From: an uncultured Spirochaetota bacterium
GTDB lineage: Bacteria > Spirochaetota > UBA4802 > UBA5550
Direction of reading: 5' to 3'
Assembly (NCBI GenBank): GCA_937872225.1
Contig: CALMRZ010000075.1
Span: forward strand, 1-36,239
Length of the DNA: 36,239 bases
Positions 25,463 to 31,159 of this stretch are shown here, piece by piece. The first letter of the stretch is position 1. Every line of letters begins with the position of its first letter. The translations under genes were made by a program, and so were the position numbers. Under the pieces are notes generated by a model. The model was not told the DNA's origin. It ran no database searches and was given only the letters and a program-made list of their open reading frames with translations.

Positions 25463-25786
25463 TCAGCAGCAGCCGCTGTTTTGTGCGCCTGCCGGCGCCG
25501 GGCCGTCGCCGCATCCGCAGACCGGCTCCCCGCCCGTGATCATCCCCCTGATGAGGGCCGCGGCGCATCCCACGCCGGAGCCGACATAAAGGGCGCCGAA
25601 TTCGCGGTTCAATGAGCAGGCGCCGCATTCCATGCAGCGGTCGCGGTCTGTTATTGCCCCTTTCCCGTCCTTCATTTCAAACACGGCATGGGGGCACACC
25701 TCGGCGCATCTGCCGCGCCCAGTGCCCTTGCCGGCGTCATACCGGAGGGTGGTTGCGTTTTTAAAATAGTTCACAGGAGCCCCCAT
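25463..25786 (-). CDS. HgcB-like two-cluster ferredoxin with three cluster cysteines lost
   Basis: 107 residues resembling HgcB, the ferredoxin partner of the mercury-methylation corrinoid protein HgcA. It has VCPHAVFEM, the hallmark CMECGACSLN (51-60), a lone Cys in GVGC (C74) and a terminal CC pair (106-107). The family expects CxGCGxC near residue 21 and NCP near 61. Here positions 21, 24 and 61 are Gly, Arg and Arg, each one base from a TGC codon. By the known ferredoxin fold, these three belong to the same cluster (with C27), while the other cluster (C31, C51, C54, C57) is intact. The ATG overlaps the end of an upstream remnant frame. No hgcA (no NVWCAAGK-like motif) is in the window. 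HgcB-like ferredoxins also occur without HgcA, so the original function is open. Confidence 0.65.
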   Translation of the reverse strand: MGAPVNYFKNATTLRYDAGKGTGRGRCAEVCPHAVFEMKDGKGAITDRDRCMECGACSLNREFGALYVGSGVGCAAALIRGMITGGEPVCGCGDGPAPAGAQNSGCC

Positions 25787-26123
25787 GACTTGGTTTTATG
25801 ACGGATGAGAAGAATCGCCGATGCCGCCAGGCCGGCGATGTACACCGGGAGCCAGACCTTCAGCTCCTTCTTCACGCCGGAAATGGCCCCGGCGGTCTGC
25901 CCGGGACCATTCTCCGGAAACGACCGGCACAAGACCGGACGCAGTGTTCATGATGCCGGTTTGCCGGCGGGGCCTTTCGCCAAGCATGCCTTTCACGGCC
26001 TGGGCCGCCTGTTGCCGGACAGCGGTGTCGGCTGAAAGCCCCCGTTTCTTTTCGGGGAGGTGCGCAGCAGCCGTGGTCCTGGGCACTGGCTGTTTCCTGG
26101 TCGAACATTTGCAGTGGTTTCAT
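25771..26123 (-). pseudogene. Unrecognised frameshifted remnant upstream of the ferredoxin
   Basis: Three reading frames together look like fragments of one protein. An ATG at 26123 opens MKPLQMFDQETASAQDHGCC. A middle fragment in another frame reads KKRGLSADTAVRQQAAQAVK. The final fragment ends KKELKVWLPVYIAGLAASA plus ILLIRHKTKSW, one hydrophobic segment with a basic end, and stops in TGA overlapping the ferredoxin start by 16 bases. No single frame runs through. I do not recognise the family. The vicinal cysteines and single membrane segment would suit a metal-handling membrane protein, and a shrunken hgcA or permease is possible but unsupported. Confidence 0.35.
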
Positions 26124-26149
26124 ATGCGAGTTACACGGTAATTAATTGA

Positions 26150-26173
26150 ATATTTGGCAAAATAGCAAAATAT
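26150..26173. promoter_or_regulatory. Candidate operator dyad of the ArsR unit
   Basis: ATATTTGGC (26150-26158), a 6-base spacer AAAATA, and GCAAAATAT (26165-26173) form an inverted repeat with one mismatch. It lies 27 bases upstream of the first ATG of the decaying minus-strand unit, in an AT-rich gap. Its form and place suit an ArsR/SmtB-family operator. Which protein binds it is inferred only. Confidence 0.4.
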
Positions 26174-26392
26174 CGTCAGCTATTTTAATTTTATGATATA
26201 AATTTTCTTTTTATCAGCCATGGCGGTTGATTTCCCGAATTTAAAATTCATGGGTATCTTTATTTGTAAGAATGTCTAGCATTATGATGGCTATTGCGTA
26301 TGCCTTAAGAAACAGGGGATGCCATGCTGAAATGGAATAATCCGGCCGGACTGATGTGAAGATCACACAACTGCGAAAAAATAATCGCCGAT

Positions 26393-26434
26393 TTGACAGA
26401 AGTCAATGACCGGGTTTGCTTTTTATTGTATTAT
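26393..26434 (+). promoter_or_regulatory. CRP/FNR-type class II promoter of the hemerythrin-ferredoxin operon
   Basis: TTGAC-AGAA-GTCAA (26393-26406) is a perfect dyad of the FNR/NnrR type. TATTAT (26429-26434) is a good -10 box. If transcription starts about seven bases after the -10, near 26441, the dyad is centred near -41.5, exactly the class II activator position of FNR-family proteins. There is no separate good -35 box, which fits activator dependence. A second dyad, TGTGA-AGA-TCACA (26355-26367), lies 38 bases upstream with too short a spacer for CRP. Confidence 0.6.
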
Positions 26435-26538
26435 AGGAATATCAATGGATGCGGTTGAGAAACGGTTTTTTTCCCGGGGCATGGTTTTTTCACTGTTGAG
26501 CGGTTGAACGAAAAAAATGATGAAGGAGGGCGTGTATC

Positions 26539-27102
26539 ATGAAAGCGACTGATATTTTAAAACAGGAACATGAGTTGATACTGGTGATGCTCCAGATTTT
26601 AGACGCCGCCTGCGCCAAAATGGAAGAGGGCGAGACGGTGAACCGCGAGCATCTTGCCGCTATGGTAGACTTCATCAGGAATTTCGCAGACCGGTGCCAC
26701 CACGCCAAGGAAGAGAAGATCCTCTTCCCGGCCCTCAGAGAGTCCGGCATCGGCCGGGAGAACGGTCCCATCGGCGTCATGCTGGCGGAGCATGCCGAGG
26801 GCCGCTTTTTTGCGAAGGGCATGGGCGAGGCCCTGGAGGAGATCAGGGCCGGCGACAGCGTGGCTGCCGGCAGGTTCATCGGTGATGCCGGCGGATACGT
26901 GAAGCTCCTTGACGGCCACATCATGAAGGAAAACAACATTCTCTTCCGCATGGCCGATGAGCGGCTGTCGGACAGCCAGCAGAAAGAGCTTTTAAAAGAG
27001 TTCGACCGCGTCGAGCGCGAGGAGATCGGGGCCGGCGTCCATGAAACGTATCATGATATGCTTAACAGGCTGCGTGATATATACTTAGCTGTAAAAAAAT
27101 AA
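26539..27102 (+). CDS. Hemerythrin HHE-domain protein
   Basis: 187-residue four-helix protein predicted to bind a non-haem di-iron site, for oxygen, nitric oxide or iron handling. Candidate ligands are H11, H55 and E59 (CHHAKEEKILFP), H85 (MLAEHAEG), and H127 and E131 (DGHIMKENNILF), the spacing of HHE proteins. No signal peptide is seen, so it is cytoplasmic. The ATG follows a strong AAGGAGGG ribosome site. A ferredoxin gene begins 14 bases downstream and is probably cotranscribed from the FNR-like promoter. With the UspA-like and flavodiiron genes nearby, this suggests a defence against oxygen or nitric oxide in an anaerobe. Confidence 0.9.
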   Translation: MKATDILKQEHELILVMLQILDAACAKMEEGETVNREHLAAMVDFIRNFADRCHHAKEEKILFPALRESGIGRENGPIGVMLAEHAEGRFFAKGMGEALEEIRAGDSVAAGRFIGDAGGYVKLLDGHIMKENNILFRMADERLSDSQQKELLKEFDRVEREEIGAGVHETYHDMLNRLRDIYLAVKK

Positions 27103-27116
27103 CCAGGGGGCATCCA

Positions 27117-27302
27117 ATGAAAGCAAAAGTTGATCCCACCCTGTGCACCGGCTGTGAACTATGCGTCCAGACCTGCCCGGAAGTGTTCAGGATGGAGGGC
27201 GATACCGCGGTTGCCTGCGTCGATCCGGTGCCTGCCCAGCATGAAAAATTGGCGAAAGAGGCTGCCGACGATTGCCCCGCCGAGGCGATATCCATTTCAT
27301 GA
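27117..27302 (+). CDS. Small [4Fe-4S] ferredoxin
   Basis: 61 residues of the monocluster ferredoxin type. The cluster ligands are C10, C13 and C16 in LCTGCELCVQTCPEVF and C53 in DDCPAEAI. C20 is the extra cysteine often seen before PEVF. It would carry single electrons, possibly to the hemerythrin-like or flavodiiron protein; that is inferred from neighbourhood only. Start ATG 27117 follows AGGGGG. The second half-motif of two-cluster ferredoxins is missing, as usual for this subgroup. Confidence 0.9.
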   Translation: MKAKVDPTLCTGCELCVQTCPEVFRMEGDTAVACVDPVPAQHEKLAKEAADDCPAEAISIS

Positions 27303-27327
27303 GGGAATGGCAGCGTGCCTTGGGGCA

Positions 27328-27359
27328 CAAAAAACCATGATATTGACCGGATATCATGG
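27328..27359 (-). terminator. Intrinsic terminator of the UspA-like gene
   Basis: CCATGATAT (27335-27343) and ATATCATGG (27351-27359) form a perfect 9-bp stem with a 7-base loop. On the minus strand the stem is followed by a run of six or more T, giving a classic rho-independent terminator after the UspA-like gene. The hairpin may also slow transcription coming from the ferredoxin gene on the plus strand. Confidence 0.75.
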
Positions 27360-27391
27360 GATGATTTGACGTTTCAGCGATGGATGGGTGC

Positions 27392-27835
27392 TTATCTTAC
27401 CAGCATGGTCTCGCAGACCGACCTGCTGACCAGGTCTCTCGTCAGCGGATGGGTCTCGCCCAGCCAGTGGCTTCGTTTCCGGTGCGGGGCGGCCATCACC
27501 AGATCGATGGCGCGTTCACGCTCAACGGAAACGATTTCGTCAACGGTGTTGCCGAAGCGGACTTCCTTGACAATCTGCACCATGCTGTCCGGCGCGATCC
27601 TGCGGACCATTTCATCCATCCTCTGCTCGGCTTCACCGCGGAGTTTGTTTTTTTCCGCCATGATCACCGACTCGGCCAGGCAGTAGTCGACGGCGCACTG
27701 CTCGATTTCGGGAATGACGTGGAGGAGGTAAACGGTGGAACGGAACTGCTCCCCTATCCCGACCGCCTCGCGCAGGGCGGAGTCTGATTCATCGGTGAAG
27801 TCTGTTGTTACCAGGATGCGTTTTGGTTTGAACAT
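27392..27835 (-). CDS. Universal stress protein (UspA family)
   Basis: 147 residues with the UspA alpha/beta fold: KRILVTTDFTDESDSALREA at the N-terminus, YLLHVIPE as strand 2, VRFGNTVDEIVSVERERAID in the middle and a C-terminal CETMLVR strand. The ATP-binding signature G-x2-G-x9-G-[ST] is replaced by AAPHRKRSHWLGETHPLTRD, so nucleotide binding is doubtful. The ATG at 27835 has the strong ribosome site TAAAGGAGG. The gene diverges from the flavodiiron gene, and a clear terminator follows its stop. Its place in the cluster suggests induction under oxidative or nitrosative stress. Confidence 0.9.
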   Translation of the reverse strand: MFKPKRILVTTDFTDESDSALREAVGIGEQFRSTVYLLHVIPEIEQCAVDYCLAESVIMAEKNKLRGEAEQRMDEMVRRIAPDSMVQIVKEVRFGNTVDEIVSVERERAIDLVMAAPHRKRSHWLGETHPLTRDLVSRSVCETMLVR

Positions 27836-28004
27836 GAAGAACCTCCTTTATGTGTGATAGGCGGCATTTGTATTATTAATGTAACGGTGATGAAAGAAGG
27901 AGTCAACAATGTTGTACGGCAGGCGGTAATGCACAATTCATGCCTGCCTGCGTAACGGCGGGATAAATAATAAATACATTGACCAGCGCAACACGGGGAG
28001 GCGC

Positions 28005-29198
28005 ATGATGGCTTGTACAGTAAAAAACAACATAACCTGGGTGGGAAAAGTCGATTGGGAACTGCGGAAATTCCATGGCAATGAGTACTCAACGCACCGC
28101 GGCTCAACCTATAATTCATACCTTGTCCGGGAAGAAAAAACCGCCCTTATCGACACGGTGTGGGCCCCCTTCGCGAAGGATTTCGTCGCGAATTTAGAGA
28201 AGATAATCGATCTGCATTCAATCGATTACGTGATAGCCAACCATGGAGAGATCGATCACAGCGGGGCCCTGCCGGAACTGATGCGCCGCATTCCCGATAA
28301 GCCGATATATTGCACGGCCAACGGGGTCAAGTCCCTGAAGGGCCATTACCACCGGGACTGGAATTTCGTCACCGTCAGGACAGGCGACCGCCTGAGCCTC
28401 GGCTCCAAGGAACTGGTGTTTATCGAAGCACCCATGCTCCACTGGCCCGACACCATGATGTGCTACCTGACCGGCGACAACGTGCTTTTCAGCAATGACG
28501 CCTTCGGCCAGCATTACGCCACGAGCGGCATGTTTAACGATACGGCTGACCGGGATGAGCTCTACGCCGAATGCATGAAATACTATGCCAATATCCTCAC
28601 CCCCTTCAGCCCCCTGGTGACGAAAAAAATAAACGAGGTGCTTTCATTCAAGCTGCCGGTGGACATGATCTGCACGAGCCACGGCGTAATCTGGCGCGAC
28701 AATCCTGCGCAGATCGTTGAAAAATACCTGGTCTGGGCCGACGCGTACCGGGAAAACCAGGTCACGATTCTGTACGACACCATGTGGGGCGGCACCCGCG
28801 TCATGGCTGAAGCGATCGCCGCGGGCATACGGGAAGTCGACGGGAGGGTCGCCGTGAAGCTCTTCAATGCCTCCACTACCGACAAGAACGACCTTATCAC
28901 AGAGGTGTTCAGGGCGAAGGCCGTGGGCGTGGGGTCCCCCACGATCAACCAGGGCATTTTGTGTTCAGTGGCAGCCCTCCTGGAAGAGATGAGGGGCCTT
29001 AAATTCAGGAAGAAAAAGGCCTTTGCCTTCGGCTCCTACGGATGGAGCGGCGAGTCGGTGAAGATGATCGCCGAGGGCCTGAAACTCGGCGGCTTTGACC
29101 TGGTAGGCGACGGGATCAGGGCGCTCTGGAACCCGGACGATGACGCGGTGAAGGCCTGTATAGACTATGGAAGGAAGATTGCGGAAAGCCTCAACTAG
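28005..29198 (+). CDS. fprA: Flavodiiron protein (A-type, FprA-like)
   Basis: Reduces oxygen to water and/or nitric oxide to nitrous oxide in the cytoplasm, taking electrons from rubredoxin, ferredoxin or coenzyme F420 depending on the organism. The 397-residue protein has a metallo-beta-lactamase-like di-iron domain with ligands H80, E82, D84, H85 (NHGEIDHSG), H146, D165 and H226, matching the classic family numbering, and a C-terminal flavodoxin-like FMN domain (about 255-397, TILYDTMWGGTRVMAEAI, VGVGSPTINQG, AFGSYGWSGE). There is no rubredoxin fusion, so it is a class A enzyme. The ribosome site GGGGAGG precedes ATGATG; the second ATG is an equal choice. The nearby ferredoxin is a plausible electron donor. 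Confidence 0.96.
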   Translation: MMACTVKNNITWVGKVDWELRKFHGNEYSTHRGSTYNSYLVREEKTALIDTVWAPFAKDFVANLEKIIDLHSIDYVIANHGEIDHSGALPELMRRIPDKPIYCTANGVKSLKGHYHRDWNFVTVRTGDRLSLGSKELVFIEAPMLHWPDTMMCYLTGDNVLFSNDAFGQHYATSGMFNDTADRDELYAECMKYYANILTPFSPLVTKKINEVLSFKLPVDMICTSHGVIWRDNPAQIVEKYLVWADAYRENQVTILYDTMWGGTRVMAEAIAAGIREVDGRVAVKLFNASTTDKNDLITEVFRAKAVGVGSPTINQGILCSVAALLEEMRGLKFRKKKAFAFGSYGWSGESVKMIAEGLKLGGFDLVGDGIRALWNPDDDAVKACIDYGRKIAESLN

Positions 29199-29236
29199 CG
29201 TCAGAAAAAGGCCTCGGGGCCTGCGGATTAATTAGG

Positions 29237-29365
29237 GGGACGGGAGCTATTCCGCTCGTCCGCCTCGTATAATCCCGATACCTCTATATCTTCGCATGGA
29301 TATCGGGATTGACTCGGCGGAATCGGAGACATCCTGTCTGCTTCTCGCGGGACAACTCCCGTCCC
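29237..29365. repeat. Triple-nested inverted-repeat element
   Basis: Three perfect arm pairs lie one inside the other: GGGACGGGAG (29237-29246) with CTCCCGTCCC (29356-29365); ATTCCGC (29249-29255) with GCGGAAT (29317-29323); AATCCCGATA (29271-29280) with TATCGGGATT (29301-29310). The ends read TTAGGGGGAC and GTCCCTCTAA. The arrangement fits a non-autonomous mobile palindrome (MITE/REP-like). No transposase gene is in the window. It lies in the 297-bp gap after the flavodiiron gene, which otherwise holds nothing recognisable. Confidence 0.75.
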
Positions 29366-29495
29366 TCTAAAAATTCTTACACTGAGCGATCCATGCAGTG
29401 CGTAAGGTAAAAAACATTTGAAATATTTCCCGGCGCGATGTCTACTGTCTACCGGCAATTGAACAGCATCAATAATTAATGGTAAGGAGACGGTG

Positions 29496-29603
29496 ATGTC
29501 AAAAGCAGCGGACACCAAAAAAGACGCCAAGAAAAAACCTGCCAAAACCGCCAAGGAAAAGAAACTGGCCAAGCAGGAAAAGAAAAAAAACAAGAGCGTT
29601 TAA
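29496..29603 (+). CDS. 35-residue lysine-rich small protein
   Basis: ATG at 29496 follows the strong ribosome site AAGGAG (29484-29489) with 6 bases between. The product contains 15 lysines in 35 residues, begins MSKAADTKKDAKKKPAKTAK and ends in KNKSV. It has almost no hydrophobic residues and should be disordered and very basic, like short histone H1-type or nucleic-acid-binding tails. No family is recognised. The next gene starts 57 bases downstream. Low complexity makes homology hard to show; the ribosome site and the clean stop are the evidence. Confidence 0.6.
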   Translation: MSKAADTKKDAKKKPAKTAKEKKLAKQEKKKNKSV

Positions 29604-29660
29604 GACAGCAATGATGGCACAGTCCCATCGCTTCTCAAGTCCCCCGACCGGAGCGCCAGC

Positions 29661-31142
29661 ATGACCGGCACTGCCAATGACAGTCTTAAAAGGATTTTCG
29701 AGCCTGAAAGCATAGCTATCATCGGCGTTGCCACTGAAGGATTCGGCTTCGGCAGGGGGATCCTGATTTCCCTCCTCGCCTACGGCTATCCCGGGAAGAT
29801 ATACCCCGTCAATCCCAAGGGCGGCGTGACCCACGGCCTGACCATCTACCGGAGCGTGGAAGAGATCCCCGGCCGCATTGATTTCGGCATCATAGCGGTC
29901 CCGGCGCACAAGGTCCCCGAAGCCGTTGAGGCCTGCAGGAAAAAGGGGGCCGCCGGCGTTGAGATCCTCTCATCGGGCTTCAGGGAAACCGGCACCCCGG
30001 AGGGGATAGATCTGGAAGAACGGATATCCAGGATCGCGGCAGAGGGAATCCGCATCATCGGGCCCAACTGCTTCGGCGTCTATTCCCCGCGCGGTGGGCT
30101 CACCTTCCTGCCCGGCCCGGACCTTTCGCGCGAGACCGGTCCCGTCGCCTTTGTCTCCCAGAGCGGCGGGCATTCGATCGATTTCGCCCACATGGGGAAA
30201 TGGAAGGGACTTGCCTTCAGCAAGATGATCAGCCTCGGCAACGGCACCGACCTCAGGGAAACAGAGCTCCTGCGCTACCTTGGCTCCGACCCGGACACGG
30301 AAGTCATCGGTATGTATATCGAGGGGGTGAAGGACGGGCACGGCTTTTTCGACGCGCTCCACGATGTCGCTTCGCGGAAACCGGTCATCGTCCTCAAAGG
30401 GGGGCTGTCCGAGTCGGGCGGCCGCGCCGTGCAGAGCCACACCGCTTCCATGGGAGGAAGCTCGATCATCTGGGAATCGGTGTTCCGGCAGTGCAACGCG
30501 ATCCAGGCCTATGACCTCGGCGAGCTGTCCGATTACGCCCTTGCGCTGACCATGCTGCCCCACCGGGAATACCGCAGCATTGCCATAGTGGGGGGAGGAG
30601 GGGCCCTCGGGGTCTACGCGGCGGACATGGCCGAGCGGTACGGCATGAGCATCCCCGAGCTGAAGGAAGACGTCCGGAGGCAGATCGACCCGCTCCTGCC
30701 GAAGCCGGGATCAAGCGCGCGCAACCCTATCGACATAGCGAATCCCTATGTCACGCCGGAGGTGCTGAACGGGGTGCTGGTCAGGGCCGCGCAGGATGAT
30801 GTCATCGATGTCCAGATCGTGATTCAGCTCCTCTATCACTACAAGGCCCTCGCCATAAGCTTCGGCGCCGACTCGGTGAAGACCCTGACCCCCTTCAGGG
30901 AACTGGCAGACGCCATCGACGATGCCGTCAGCGCCACGAAGAAGCCGGTCATCGTGGTGCTGCCGGACCTTAAGCGGGAGGTCGAATCGATCGAGGTCAC
31001 GGAGATGATCAGGGAAACCAGGAAAATCCTCACGGACATGGGCATACCGGTCTATGACGATCTGCGCAGCGCGGTGCAATCCCTCAACGCCCTGTCAGGG
31101 TACTGCAGGAAAAAACAGGCCAGGGAAAAGGCCCTCCGGTAA
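29661..31142 (+). CDS. NDP-forming acyl-CoA synthetase, alpha chain only
   Basis: Member of the acetyl-CoA synthetase (ADP-forming)/succinyl-CoA synthetase superfamily, which couples acyl-CoA hydrolysis to ATP or GTP formation. The 493-residue protein has the CoA-binding Rossmann domain (FEPESIAIIGVA ... GYPGKIYPVNPK, RIIGPNCFGVYSP) and the two ligase domains (FVSQSGGHSIDFA, KMISLGNGTD). The phosphohistidine is likely H260 in QSHTASMGGSS, near the position known for ADP-forming acetyl-CoA synthetase. The ATP-grasp beta domain is absent, and no separate beta gene is in the window. The ATG follows CGGAGCG. It is convergent with the acyl-CoA dehydrogenase gene and may take part in ATP-yielding fatty- or organic-acid metabolism. 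Confidence 0.88.
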   Translation: MTGTANDSLKRIFEPESIAIIGVATEGFGFGRGILISLLAYGYPGKIYPVNPKGGVTHGLTIYRSVEEIPGRIDFGIIAVPAHKVPEAVEACRKKGAAGVEILSSGFRETGTPEGIDLEERISRIAAEGIRIIGPNCFGVYSPRGGLTFLPGPDLSRETGPVAFVSQSGGHSIDFAHMGKWKGLAFSKMISLGNGTDLRETELLRYLGSDPDTEVIGMYIEGVKDGHGFFDALHDVASRKPVIVLKGGLSESGGRAVQSHTASMGGSSIIWESVFRQCNAIQAYDLGELSDYALALTMLPHREYRSIAIVGGGGALGVYAADMAERYGMSIPELKEDVRRQIDPLLPKPGSSARNPIDIANPYVTPEVLNGVLVRAAQDDVIDVQIVIQLLYHYKALAISFGADSVKTLTPFRELADAIDDAVSATKKPVIVVLPDLKREVESIEVTEMIRETRKILTDMGIPVYDDLRSAVQSLNALSGYCRKKQAREKALR

Positions 31143-31159
31143 AGACAGCCGCCGGCGCT

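Noticed and set aside
25463-25786. Calling the locus a mercury-methylation operon
   Set aside because: No HgcA motif exists in the window, the ferredoxin lacks key ligands and the regulator is broken. HgcB-like ferredoxins also occur without HgcA.
26355-26367. TGTGA-AGA-TCACA as a CRP site
   Set aside because: The half-sites are right but the spacer is 3 bases instead of 6, so a CRP dimer would not fit. I keep it only as a dyad.
27979-27990. TTGAC-CAGC-GCAA before the flavodiiron gene as a second FNR-type site
   Set aside because: Only one half-site matches, and it lies about 15 bases before the ATG, a wrong place for activation.
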